DNA of 12,584 bases from Thermoleophilia bacterium UBA5186 (GTDB taxonomy: Bacteria; Actinomycetota; Thermoleophilia; Gaiellales; Gaiellaceae): assembly GCA_002413095.1 (NCBI GenBank), contig DHWI01000029.1, positions 15,747-28,330 of the forward strand, read 5' to 3'. The translations under genes were made by a program, and so were the position numbers. Positions 1 to 8,074 of the stretch are shown here, piece after piece. The notes under the pieces are model-generated. The model saw nothing but the letters and a program-made list of their open reading frames with translations. It was not told the DNA's origin and made no database searches. Each line of letters opens with the position of its first letter. Position 1 is the stretch's first letter.

Positions 1-1
1 G

Positions 2-1144
2 AACCAGGAGACGACCGACGGCGGCGTGCCGAGCGGGCTCATCGTCGACCTGCCCGAGGCCGCACCGTCGACTCTTGTGATCAAGGCACCCGCAAGTGCG
101 AACCTGCTGCGGGTCCGTCACGGGAAGACGACGTCGGTCGTGCTCGGGAGCGGCGACGCAACCAAGCCCGGGCAACAATTCACGACACCCGACGCGCCGA
201 TCGCGTCGGATCTCGACGAGGGTGGCAACCCGATGCCGAGCATACTCCTGCGGGTCGCGGGCGTCCGCTGGGACGAGGTGCCGAGCCTGTTTGCCCAGGG
301 CGGAGCCGAGGTGTTCGCCACCCGCCTCGGGTCGGACGGCTCCGAGACGGTCGACTTCGGCGACGGATCCCAGGGGGCGCGACTGCCTACCGGGCGCGGC
401 AACGTGGCTGCGACCTACCGCGTCGGCGGCGGCACAGCGGGCGAGGTCGCCTCCGGTGCGATCGACACGCTGCTCGGCAGCGTCCGGGGCGTCAAGAAGG
501 TGCGCGGCGCCGGGCCGACCGAGGGCGGTTCCGACCAGGATGCAGAAAGCCACCTGCGCCGGCTCGCGCCGACCCGCGCGCGCGCGTTCGGCCGCGCCGT
601 CTCCGCCGAGGATCTCGTCGACCTCTCTGTCGGTTACCCGGGCATCTCGCACGCGGCGACCTGGAACGGCGACGGCCCACCGGGGTGCGCCTGCGGTGGC
701 AGCGGCCTGCATCTCGCCTTCATCCGCACCGGCACTGCGGGGCCGCGGCCGCCGCTGCCGCCCGAGATCGACTCGCTGTCCGGCTACCTCGACGCTCGCC
801 GCGACGCGACGGTGCCGCTCTGCGTCTGCGCCGGGTTCGTCACCCGTCCGCGGCTGACGGCCGAGCTCGCCCTCGACCCGCGCCGCGATCCGGCTGTCGT
901 GTCCGCCACGGTCGCCGCGGCACTCATCGACCCGGAGGGCGATCTCGCCCCCGACCAGCGCCTGCTCGGGCAGCCGCTCGACCGCTCGGACGTCTTCGCC
1001 GTCATCCACCGCGTCACCGGCGTCGTCGGTGTTACGAGCCTCGATCTGCCGGGCGCAAACGGAGAGCTCGGCCGCCGCGGCGCACTCGCCTACGAGCTGC
1101 TCGCCCCGTCGACCGATCCGTCCGTCGCAGGAGCATCCGCGTGA
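2..1144 (+). CDS. Baseplate J-like protein of a contractile injection system, 5'-truncated by the window edge
   Basis: The frame is open from base 2, so the true start lies upstream; the GTG at 26 is only the first start codon visible inside the window. About 380 residues remain. They contain the baseplate-J signature: a VRWDEVPSLF segment, then FGDGSQGARLPTGRGN (about residues 119-134 counted from base 2), YRVGGG, and an EVASGAI turn. Family proteins form the baseplate wedges that link the tube/sheath to the spike and fibres in phage tails, T6SS and eCIS; the match is closest to the 'putative baseplate assembly protein' type found in bacterial tail-like clusters. An unusual feature is four cysteines in two C-x-C pairs (about residues 229/231 and 274/276). 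The stop overlaps the next start by four bases (GTGA), which indicates translational coupling. The family call is confident; the number of residues missing upstream is unknown. Confidence 0.85.
   Translation, partial: NQETTDGGVPSGLIVDLPEAAPSTLVIKAPASANLLRVRHGKTTSVVLGSGDATKPGQQFTTPDAPIASDLDEGGNPMPSILLRVAGVRWDEVPSLFAQGGAEVFATRLGSDGSETVDFGDGSQGARLPTGRGNVAATYRVGGGTAGEVASGAIDTLLGSVRGVKKVRGAGPTEGGSDQDAESHLRRLAPTRARAFGRAVSAEDLVDLSVGYPGISHAATWNGDGPPGCACGGSGLHLAFIRTGTAGPRPPLPPEIDSLSGYLDARRDATVPLCVCAGFVTRPRLTAELALDPRRDPAVVSATVAAALIDPEGDLAPDQRLLGQPLDRSDVFAVIHRVTGVVGVTSLDLPGANGELGRRGALAYELLAPSTDPSVAGASA
1129..1133 (+). promoter_or_regulatory. Ribosome binding site for the tail protein at 1141
   Basis: AGGAG lies 7 nt before the GTG at 1141, inside the 3' end of the preceding gene. 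It selects 1141 as the start even though the same frame is open much further upstream, over the previous gene. Confidence 0.6.
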
Positions 1145-3204
1145 GCACTGTCGCCGACTGGCTGCCGCGCGCACTGCGCGACGCCCCGGCCGACGTCGAC
1201 GGCGCCCCGAGGCTGCTCGATCTGCTGCTCGCCGGCGTCGACGAGCAGCGTGACCTGCTCGCCGCCGACATCGACCGGTTCTGGGACGACCTCTTCATCG
1301 AGAGCTGCGCCGACTGGGCCGTGCCGTACATCGGTGCGCTCGTCGGCCTGCCGCCGGACGCCGAACGGCTCGAGGTCGCCTACGCGATCGCGCTTCGCCG
1401 GCGGAAGGGAACCCCCGCGGCGCTCGAGGACTTCGCCGAAGTCGTGACGGACCTCACGGCCCGTGTGCTCGAGGGCTGGCAGGTCACGACGTGGGCGCAG
1501 CGGCTCGGCCATCCCCCTCCCCTCCGCATTGCCTCGATGTCACTCAGCGACGGCACTCGCTTCCGGATCGGGACGCCGTTTGACCGCGTCCGCCACAGCT
1601 TCACCCCCTCGGGGCCGTACGACCCGCGCGCGGCGACCGCGGTCGTCTGGCCGTGGCACGTCGGCACGTTCCGGGCGGTCGAGGCCGCGCCGCTCGCCGA
1701 GCCGCGGCGGTTCGCGCTGCATCCGCTGGCCACGGAGGCGCCGTTCTACCTCAAGCCACAGGCCGGGCGGGACGCCGCCGAGCGGGCGAACGGCGCGCTC
1801 CGTGCCCGCACCGGCGACGAGCTCGACGCGCCCGTCCGTGCGACGTACCTCGTCGTCGAGGCGCTCGCCGCGCCCGGCCAGATCAGCTACGGCGTCAACT
1901 GGACGATCAACGCGGCCCACCCACTCGCACAGACGCCGGAGCCGCTGCGGCCGGTGCTGCTCGAGCTGACGCTCGACGGCTCGGTAATCCCCTGGTCGAG
2001 GCTGCGGTTCGGCAGCCTGCCGCCCGGCGGTCCCGCGCCGGCTCCGCCGACGCCGACCCAGGCGCTCGTGGATCTCGCCCGCGGCCAGGTCGAGCTCGGC
2101 AGCAGCCTCTCGGGCACGCTGCGTTCCACGTGGCACCGCCCGCTGACGAGCGATCTCGGGCCGCTCGCAAGCGACCTCGACGGCGACCCGTCCGCGCGCG
2201 TCGTCGTCGTGGTCGATCCGGCCGCCGTCGCCGGCCCGCTCGTCGCGAGCACGCTTGCCGACGCGATCGCGAAGGGCGAGGCGGCCTCCGCCGGCCTCGA
2301 CCCTGTGGACTCCGCGCCCGGCCATCCGGACGTCGAGATCAGGCTCGACACGTCGGACCGCCTCGCGGCGCCCCCGCCGCAATCATTCGCCCCGACGTTG
2401 CCGCGCTGGCGCATCGTCGCGCCGCGCACGCTGACCCCGATCGTCGTCGGCGACCTGAGCCTCGACCTCGCAGGCTGCTGCCTTGAGCTTGAGGGCTTCT
2501 TCCTCACCGGCGACCTCATCCTCGGCAAGAGCCTCGACGGTGTGTCACTCGCGTTCCTGACCATGGACCCGACGACTCCCAGCACGGTGAACCTCGCGCA
2601 CGATGCCTGGGGGACCGAGTTCTCGGCGCGGCGCTCGATCCTCGGCGCGATCCGCGCCGAGCTCGGTGCCCGCCCGCTCGTTCTCGCGGATTCAATTGTC
2701 GACGCATTCGGCGCCCGCCTCCGCACCTGCGGCGGGCCGCCCGGTGGCGCGCTGCGCGATGCGGTCGCGGCGCAGGTTCGCTTCGCGCCCGCACTGATCG
2801 CGAACGGCGTCACGTTCGCCGGCGCCGTGCACACGGAGTCGATCGACGCTGCCGACTGCATCTTCAACGACGGCGTCGAGGCGGTGCAGCAGCAGGAGGG
2901 CTGCCTGCGCCACTGCTACCTCGGCCCCGACCTCTCGACGCCGCCGTCGCGCCCGGTCATCTACCGCTGTGGCCCGTTTCCCGCTCCAACCTTCGCCTCG
3001 ATCGGCTTCGAGGCGGCCGGCTACTACGCGCTCGATCCCGGGCGGCTGCAACCGCTCCTGTCAGCGGCGAGCGACGGCGGCGAAGTCGGCGCTGCGAACT
3101 ACCTCCGCCGCGGAGCACGCCTGCAACGGCTGCGCCAGCGCCTGCACGAGTTCGTTCCGCTCGGCCTGCGCGCCGGGCTCGCCCTCGCACCCTGGGAGGA
3201 ATAA
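1141..3204 (+). CDS. Phage tail protein I-like baseplate protein with a beta-rich C-terminal half
   Basis: 687 residues from GTG 1141. The frame is open upstream, but that stretch is out of frame with the real baseplate gene, and 1141 has an SD and a four-base overlap. The first ~115 residues resemble the tail protein I-like domain of contractile tails: a LLAGVDEQRDLLAADI helix, FWDDLFIESCADWAVPYIG, then an RRRKGTPAALEDFAE segment. This protein class sits at the periphery of the baseplate and connects it to fibres. The middle and C-terminal parts (about 420-600) have short repeated hydrophobic strands (LELEGFFLTGDLIL, RRSILGAI, LVLADSIVDAFG) that suggest a beta-solenoid. The end (about 647-687, GEVGAANYLRR then a basic RLQRLRQRLHEFVPLGL helix) matches what I recall of actinobacterial tail proteins of this cluster type. 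It sits between baseplate J and a DUF6519 protein. The beta-solenoid reading is inference. Confidence 0.78.
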   Translation: MSTVADWLPRALRDAPADVDGAPRLLDLLLAGVDEQRDLLAADIDRFWDDLFIESCADWAVPYIGALVGLPPDAERLEVAYAIALRRRKGTPAALEDFAEVVTDLTARVLEGWQVTTWAQRLGHPPPLRIASMSLSDGTRFRIGTPFDRVRHSFTPSGPYDPRAATAVVWPWHVGTFRAVEAAPLAEPRRFALHPLATEAPFYLKPQAGRDAAERANGALRARTGDELDAPVRATYLVVEALAAPGQISYGVNWTINAAHPLAQTPEPLRPVLLELTLDGSVIPWSRLRFGSLPPGGPAPAPPTPTQALVDLARGQVELGSSLSGTLRSTWHRPLTSDLGPLASDLDGDPSARVVVVVDPAAVAGPLVASTLADAIAKGEAASAGLDPVDSAPGHPDVEIRLDTSDRLAAPPPQSFAPTLPRWRIVAPRTLTPIVVGDLSLDLAGCCLELEGFFLTGDLILGKSLDGVSLAFLTMDPTTPSTVNLAHDAWGTEFSARRSILGAIRAELGARPLVLADSIVDAFGARLRTCGGPPGGALRDAVAAQVRFAPALIANGVTFAGAVHTESIDAADCIFNDGVEAVQQQEGCLRHCYLGPDLSTPPSRPVIYRCGPFPAPTFASIGFEAAGYYALDPGRLQPLLSAASDGGEVGAANYLRRGARLQRLRQRLHEFVPLGLRAGLALAPWEE
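3194..3200 (+). promoter_or_regulatory. Ribosome binding site for the DUF6519 protein
   Basis: GGGAGGA lies just before ATG 3204. The stop of the preceding gene (TAA 3202-3204) shares one base with this start (TAATG), so termination and reinitiation are likely linked. Confidence 0.7.
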
Positions 3205-5807
3205 TGACCGGTGGCTACACCCAAGTCCCCCTTCGCCGCGAAGACCGCTGGACCGGCGCGCGCATGCAGCAGGGTCGTGTCCTGCTCGATCACGATTGGA
3301 ACCTGAATCTCGACGCGTCGGGGAGGGCGAACCAGGAGGTCGCGCGGGACGCAATCGGCTGGGCCGGCGTGGTTGCGGGAAGCTCCGCGTTCGAGATCGG
3401 CATCGCGTCGGGCGGAACGCTCGACCTCACCGTCGGCGCCGGCCGGATGTGGGTCGACGGGCTCGAGGCATTCGCACCGGCACCGTTCAGTTATCTCTCC
3501 CAAGAACTGATCGCGCCACTGCCGGCGACGGGAACCGTCCTCGCCTACCTCGACGTCTGGGAGGAGCACGTGCAGCCGGCGGAGGATCCCGCCGACCTCG
3601 TCGACCCAGCACTCGGCACGATCGACACGACGTGCCGCACGCGCGCCGGGTACCGCGTGCGAGTTGCACCGACCACCGCGACGACGTGCGCAGCGGCGTG
3701 GGCCGGACTCACGACCGCGCCCGAGTCGACCGGCGCGATGACCGTCGCGCGCGCGGCGGCGCCCCCCGCTCCCGACCCGTGTGCGCCGCCGGGCGATCCG
3801 CTTGCGCAGGTCGCCGACGGGCTGCTCCGGGTCGAGGTGATCGACGCCGGCAGCGAGACGACCGCTCGCTTCGCCTGGTCGTACGAAGACGGAAGCAACG
3901 CCGTGCAGATCGTCGGCGTCGCCGGGAACACGATCCAGCTGTCGCCGTCGAACCTGCAGTTCGGCGTCGGGGATCTCATCGAGGTCTCGTGGCTCGTCCG
4001 TCGCGCCGACCGGGTCGACCACGGAGCGCTCTACACGGTGCAGACGGTCACGCCGGGCGCCGGCGGCGACTCGCTCGTCCTCGATCGCGCCGTCACCGCG
4101 CCCGCGGGCGCGTCGGGTCTGTGCGCCCGCCGCTGGGACGGCCAGGCGGTCGGTGCGGCAGCCGCGACGACGGCCCTTTGGCACGCGCTCGACCTGGGCA
4201 TCGAGTTCACCGCGGGAGCGGGCGCGTACCAGCCGGGCGACTGGTGGGGCGCGCGCCTGCGGTCCGAGTCGGGCGACGGCATCGAGCACCTCACCGCCGC
4301 CGTGCCCGACGGGATCCTGCACGCCTTTGCGCCGCTCGCGCTCGTCGACCTGGGCGCGAAGACCGTGCTCTCGGACTGCCGGCCGACGTTCGTCTCGCTC
4401 GTCGATCTCGACTGCGACCGGGGAGCATGCACCGTGTCGGTCAAGCCGGGCGACGACCTGCAGGCGGCGCTCGACTCGCTGCCCGCAGGCGGCGGCGAGC
4501 TCTGCCTCGCGGCCGGCGTCTACCTGCTCCCGAAGCCGCTCACCGCGACCAAGCGGGAGCGGATCGTGATCAACGGGTCCGGGCCGGCATCGATCGTGCG
4601 CGCCGAGCGCCGCGAGGCGGCGATCGTCTTCGACTCGTGCCAGGAGGTCGAGGTGCGCGACGTGCGGGTCGAGGGTGGCACGCCCGGAGGCGCGGCCGGC
4701 GACCCGAATCTCGAAGGGGCGATCACGTTTCTGTCCTGCCGGGATGTCGTCGTGCAGGACTGCGTGCTCGCCTGCCCCGACCAGGCGGGCCGAATCCAGA
4801 CGTGCGTGACCGTTCGGCCAGGGGCACAGGGCCCGGCTCCCGACGGGATCCGCATCGAGCGCAACCGGTTCCAGGTCGGGGCCTGGCAGACCGGCGTGCT
4901 GGTGGTCGACTCGGCCGCGACGGTGATCGCCGACAACCGCATCCAACTCGGTCCCGCTTCAGGTGGCGACGTAGTCATCACGACGAACCCGACGCTCGCG
5001 AAGGAGTTGGCGCGAGTGCTCCGAGCCGGGCTGCGTGAGAAGGGCGGCACCGGCATCGCGAAGGTCACTCCGCCCGGCGCTGAGACGGCGATCAACGTGC
5101 GCAAGGGGTCGGAGGCGGAGGTAATCGCGCGGGACTTCGTGAACGTGACGACCGCGGCGAAGATCAAACGCGCAGGCGGCGTCGAGAAAGCGCTGCTGGC
5201 CCACGTCCGCGCACTCGGCCAGGGGAAGCAGGTCGAGGCGGCCTCGCCGGAGCTCAAGCAGGTGATCGCAGGGTTGCTCCTGAAGATCCGCGCGGTCGGC
5301 CAGGGAATCGTCATCGCGGGCAGCAGCGTCGGCACTGCGCGGATCGACGGGAACCTCGTCGAGGACACGGTGCAAGGCATCCACGTCGGCATCTCCGATG
5401 CGGAGCAGAAGGCGCGCGATGCAGCCGACACGGTGGTCGTCTCGCGCAACGTCGTGCATGCGCTTGTGCCGGTCGATTACTCACGCGACCGGCACGGCGT
5501 CTTCGTCGGCAACGCGCGCTCGATCCATGTCGTCGACACCGTCGCGACACTCCGCCGCATCGGGACCGTCGCCAGCGGTGCGAAACCGACCGAGGTCGAG
5601 GGGATCAGGATCTATGGCGTGCTCGGGCCGTTCCTGACGGTGCGGCAGTCGAGCCTGCAGGGCTTCGCAGTCGGCGTTCGCGTCGTTCCGCTCGCGCCGT
5701 TCCCAAAGCCGCGTATGTGGCTCGTCGCCGAGACGTTCGCGGCCGACGCCGCCCCGGTGCTCGACGCACCGACTGGGCTCGTCGTGAGCGAGAGGAATCC
5801 GATGTGA
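3204..5807 (+). CDS. DUF6519-like protein with a right-handed beta-helix C-terminal half (putative fibre or baseplate appendage)
   Basis: 867 residues from an ATG with a good SD. The N-terminus (REDRWTGARMQQGRVLLDHD, residues about 12-31) is the hallmark of the DUF6519 family, common in tail-like gene clusters; this part runs to about residue 410. From about 413 the sequence changes to a parallel beta-helix, starting with KPGDDLQAALDSLPAGGGEL and continuing with turns such as SCQEVEVRDVRVEG, SCRDVVVQDCVLAC and IRIERNRFQVG. This is the architecture of tailspikes and pectate-lyase-like proteins. A helix-prone, lysine-rich insert (about 592-695) interrupts the solenoid, which resumes at GIVIAGSSVGTARIDGNLVE. 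No signal peptide is seen. Position after the baseplate genes suggests a structural appendage or target-binding role; enzymatic activity is not shown. It overlaps the following cargo gene by four bases (GTGA). Confidence 0.75.
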   Translation: MTGGYTQVPLRREDRWTGARMQQGRVLLDHDWNLNLDASGRANQEVARDAIGWAGVVAGSSAFEIGIASGGTLDLTVGAGRMWVDGLEAFAPAPFSYLSQELIAPLPATGTVLAYLDVWEEHVQPAEDPADLVDPALGTIDTTCRTRAGYRVRVAPTTATTCAAAWAGLTTAPESTGAMTVARAAAPPAPDPCAPPGDPLAQVADGLLRVEVIDAGSETTARFAWSYEDGSNAVQIVGVAGNTIQLSPSNLQFGVGDLIEVSWLVRRADRVDHGALYTVQTVTPGAGGDSLVLDRAVTAPAGASGLCARRWDGQAVGAAAATTALWHALDLGIEFTAGAGAYQPGDWWGARLRSESGDGIEHLTAAVPDGILHAFAPLALVDLGAKTVLSDCRPTFVSLVDLDCDRGACTVSVKPGDDLQAALDSLPAGGGELCLAAGVYLLPKPLTATKRERIVINGSGPASIVRAERREAAIVFDSCQEVEVRDVRVEGGTPGGAAGDPNLEGAITFLSCRDVVVQDCVLACPDQAGRIQTCVTVRPGAQGPAPDGIRIERNRFQVGAWQTGVLVVDSAATVIADNRIQLGPASGGDVVITTNPTLAKELARVLRAGLREKGGTGIAKVTPPGAETAINVRKGSEAEVIARDFVNVTTAAKIKRAGGVEKALLAHVRALGQGKQVEAASPELKQVIAGLLLKIRAVGQGIVIAGSSVGTARIDGNLVEDTVQGIHVGISDAEQKARDAADTVVVSRNVVHALVPVDYSRDRHGVFVGNARSIHVVDTVATLRRIGTVASGAKPTEVEGIRIYGVLGPFLTVRQSSLQGFAVGVRVVPLAPFPKPRMWLVAETFAADAAPVLDAPTGLVVSERNPM
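5790..5796 (+). promoter_or_regulatory. Ribosome binding site deciding the start of the first DUF4157 protein
   Basis: GAGAGGA lies 7 nt before GTG 5804, inside the end of the DUF6519 gene. The same frame is open further upstream, but the SD and an ungapped N-terminal alignment with the second DUF4157 protein both support 5804. Confidence 0.65.
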
Positions 5808-7777
5808 GCACGACGTTTGAGCACGCGAAAGCATCGGCGCAGGTGCTGCCGGTTCGGGCCGTGGCGCCCCAGCGGGTGCCGATCGAGATCGGCCGCACCG
5901 ACGATCCCGCCGAGCACGAGGCCAACCGGGTCGCGGCGCAACTCGTGCAACCTGCGGGCGCGGTCGATCTCCGGCGCAGCCCCGCCGCGCTAGCGAGCGG
6001 CAGTGCACCACCGATCGTCCACGACGTCCTCTCGGCTCCCGGCTGCCCCCTCGATGCGACGACCCGCGGCTACTTCGAGCCGCGCCTCGGCACCGACCTC
6101 TCCGACGTTCGCCTCCACGACGACAACCGCGCCGCCCAATCCGCGAACGCCGTCGGCGCGCACGCCTACACCGTCGGCAACCACATCGCGTTCGCTGCGG
6201 GCAGCTACACACCCGGCGCCCCCGAGAAGTGCAAGCTTCTCGCCCACGAGCTCGTCCACGTGGCTCAGCAGCGGGGCTCGAGCCCCGCGCCTCGGAGCTT
6301 CCTCGACGTTGTTTTAGGGCGGCGGGCGGTCTCAGCCTCCGACCCTTCCTTGGTTCAGGGGCAAACGGTCGCCCCGCAATCGGTCCGTACGTCGAGGAGT
6401 TACAGCCCGCCAACATACGCGGTAAGCCTCGTGCACGGTGTACTGGAGGATTCAGCCCCCGCCTCGCCCTCGCCAGGCGAGCTCGAGAGGGTCTTGGCGC
6501 TTCAACGCACCATCGGGAACCGCGCCGTCAGCACCCTTCTACAGCGAAGCGAGGTGACAAGCGGAGACGCCCCCGTGGTGCGGTTCAGGATCGGGGTTGA
6601 CGTGAAGCCGCCGCTTTCATCGGACGCCTGGAGCCTGACCCGCGAGCGCGCACTTGACGACGGAGGTATCGCGGCGCTGCGAGAGGCCGCGCTGCGAGAG
6701 GACCATACAATTGACGACAACGAGCGGATGTTCATCGCGGCCCTCATCAACGAGGAGAACGCAAAAACATCGCACTCGGAACATCCGCTCGGTTTCTTGC
6801 CCGGCGCGATCGTCCAGTTCGCCGCGTCGTCCATCACCGCGGCGAACCGACTGCGAGTGCAAGACTTTGGACAGGCGAGCACGCCATGGCTCTCCACCGG
6901 CCCGTCCGGTTGGCGACAGAAAATCATTGATCTCGCAGGCCCGTTCGCCGGCACGGCGCGCGACGCGCTCACGCTCGCTGATGAGGCCAGCGTGTCGCTC
7001 ATAGCGCTGTACAACGCCATGCTCAATGGCGCCAGTGACTCCACCCAGGGCGACCGCGCGTTCGCCGGCGCCGTGTACGTGATCGCGGAGCGGGAGGGCT
7101 TGCCCGTGGCGGCTGAGCTCATTGCAAGCCGGGTCAAGGTCGACGAGGTAGCGCCGTCACACCTACCTAAGAACGCTGCGGGCATGTACCAATCCGAGGC
7201 AAATGCGGCCGGGTGGAAGGGAGACACGCTCTATCTGCCGTCGGATCTGCAATTCAGCAGTCTCGGCGGGCAAGCGACGGTGGTGCACGAGTTGACGCAC
7301 GTTGGCCAGGACGCAGCCGTCAAATCTCCCACTCTGATTCCCGTGGCAGAATCCGAGACGGAGGCGTTTCGTGCCGAGGCTCGGTTCTTTCTCGACAAGA
7401 TCGGGAGGCTGACGGGCCTTTCTCGCGCTCAAGCTGTCGAAGAGGTCGCCAAGGACATCCGCCTCCCCGGGCTGCTTTCCATGGTTCTCGAGGCGACCTG
7501 GACCCTGGGCGCGGTGGCGGTCGTGAAGGAAGTCCACGCGAAGGTTCTCACCGACGGTGACCCCAAAACGGCGGAGAAATTCTCGGCGAGCGATTTCAGC
7601 GCGATGTTGCAGGCACTAGAGGGGTCAGATGAGGATCTCTATCAAAAGGCAATCTCGGAACTTTATGGGCGGATCGACAAGGCGATCGCTCATGACTATG
7701 CCGCGTATGGCCCGGCTCGGGATAGGGGGTTCATAGGGGAGAGTATCCTGGACAGGAACGCCCCGGCGACCCGATAG
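5804..7777 (+). CDS. DUF4157 (eCIS core) protein with a C-terminal HEXXH domain: candidate injected effector
   Basis: 657 residues from GTG 5804. Residues 26-47 carry PIEIGRTDDPAEHEANRVAA, the usual lead-in to DUF4157. The DUF4157/eCIS_core domain follows (about 68-158), with FEPRLGTDLSDVRLHDD from residue 91 and HELVH at 148-152. LQRTIGNRAVSTLLQR (233-248) is a short motif often found after DUF4157. The C-terminal region (about 265-657) is not a family I recognise by name, but has a second HEXXH (HELTH, 495-499) and a candidate third zinc ligand E520 in TEAFRAEA, a gluzincin-like pattern. In the known family, DUF4157 marks cargo associated with extracellular contractile injection systems; the variable C-terminus supplies the activity. 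Overlapping the last structural gene by four bases supports this role. No signal peptide is seen. Peptidase activity and target are inference; a structural or processing role remains possible. Confidence 0.8.
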   Translation: MSTTFEHAKASAQVLPVRAVAPQRVPIEIGRTDDPAEHEANRVAAQLVQPAGAVDLRRSPAALASGSAPPIVHDVLSAPGCPLDATTRGYFEPRLGTDLSDVRLHDDNRAAQSANAVGAHAYTVGNHIAFAAGSYTPGAPEKCKLLAHELVHVAQQRGSSPAPRSFLDVVLGRRAVSASDPSLVQGQTVAPQSVRTSRSYSPPTYAVSLVHGVLEDSAPASPSPGELERVLALQRTIGNRAVSTLLQRSEVTSGDAPVVRFRIGVDVKPPLSSDAWSLTRERALDDGGIAALREAALREDHTIDDNERMFIAALINEENAKTSHSEHPLGFLPGAIVQFAASSITAANRLRVQDFGQASTPWLSTGPSGWRQKIIDLAGPFAGTARDALTLADEASVSLIALYNAMLNGASDSTQGDRAFAGAVYVIAEREGLPVAAELIASRVKVDEVAPSHLPKNAAGMYQSEANAAGWKGDTLYLPSDLQFSSLGGQATVVHELTHVGQDAAVKSPTLIPVAESETEAFRAEARFFLDKIGRLTGLSRAQAVEEVAKDIRLPGLLSMVLEATWTLGAVAVVKEVHAKVLTDGDPKTAEKFSASDFSAMLQALEGSDEDLYQKAISELYGRIDKAIAHDYAAYGPARDRGFIGESILDRNAPATR

Positions 7778-7841
7778 CACCCGCGCGAGTGGATGTTCCG
7801 CGCCCATAATAGGCGGCGGTGCCGACGGAGGCAACAAAGAG

Positions 7842-7863
7842 GCCCCGTCTAGCGGGGCTTTTT
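7842..7863 (+). terminator. Intrinsic terminator closing the injection-system operon
   Basis: GCCCCG (7842-7847), a five-base TCTAG loop, CGGGGC (7853-7858), then TTTTT (7859-7863). The perfect 6-bp GC-only stem with its T-run lies 64 bases after the first effector stop. On the minus strand the same stem is followed by a weaker T-rich stretch, so it may also have served as the terminator of the tRNA-like remnant beside it. Confidence 0.85.
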
Positions 7864-7865
7864 CA

Positions 7866-7904
7866 GAGCGGATGATGGGTTCAAACCCACACCTTCTGCA
7901 TGGC
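7866..7904 (-). pseudogene. Decayed 3' half of a tRNA gene (glycine-like), possible attachment-site scar
   Basis: Read on the minus strand, the segment has GCAGAAGGT, then GTGGGTTTGAACCCATC and CATCCGCT: the layout of a tRNA from the anticodon loop through variable loop, T-arm and acceptor strand. Compared with a normal tRNA, one base is missing before the T-stem, one is missing in the T-loop, the expected TTC reads TTT, and the 3' CCA position reads CTG. No matching 5' half (D-arm or acceptor strand) is seen beyond the anticodon loop. The loop triplet GCC and U at the discriminator position suggest glycine. Homology beginning at the anticodon loop is what integration into a tRNA leaves behind. 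A host tRNA relic unrelated to integration is an alternative. Confidence 0.5.
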
Positions 7905-8028
7905 GAGCGGGTCGTCTACTCGGGCCTAAGCGGGCGCGAACGCGCATAGTTAAGCCAAATTCCGCTCCTCTTTCGCTGTGTCGCCTCCCCGCTCGGATTC
8001 CCGCGATTTGCGGGGCGATTACAGCCGA

Positions 8029-8059
8029 TTTGGGCACTAAAGTCGTTGTTGTGCCCAAA
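8029..8059. repeat. Perfect 9-bp inverted repeat
   Basis: TTTGGGCAC (8029-8037) and GTGCCCAAA (8051-8059) are separated by 13 bases. There is no T-run after it, so it is not a standard terminator. It could be an operator for a dimeric regulator or a hairpin left from a mobile element. A smaller hairpin, CCCGC-GATTT-GCGGG, lies just before it at 8000-8014. Otherwise I see nothing assignable in 7905-8074. Confidence 0.45.
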
Positions 8060-8074
8060 CGCGATGAGCCGAAC

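Noticed and set aside
685..1140. Upstream extension of the tail protein frame over the baseplate gene
   Set aside because: The translated extension is Arg-rich and motif-free, whereas GTG 1141 has an SD and a GTGA overlap and starts where family similarity begins.
3099..4946. Very long minus-strand open frame (over 600 codons) opposite the DUF6519 gene
   Set aside because: It is Arg/His/Asp-rich with no family motif and lies exactly opposite a well-supported gene. Long antisense frames are usual in such GC-rich DNA.
2969..5038. Long plus-strand open frame (about 690 codons) across the tail and DUF6519 genes
   Set aside because: Its product is almost entirely low-complexity Arg/Ala/Gly. It overlaps two coupled genes with clear motifs and SDs.
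7625..7837. Minus-strand ORF across the end of the first cargo gene
   Set aside because: No SD or family resemblance, and it overlaps the end of a well-supported gene. Treated as a shadow frame.
7866..7960. Functional tRNA gene on the minus strand
   Set aside because: No D-arm or 5' acceptor strand can be found, and the T-arm has lost bases.
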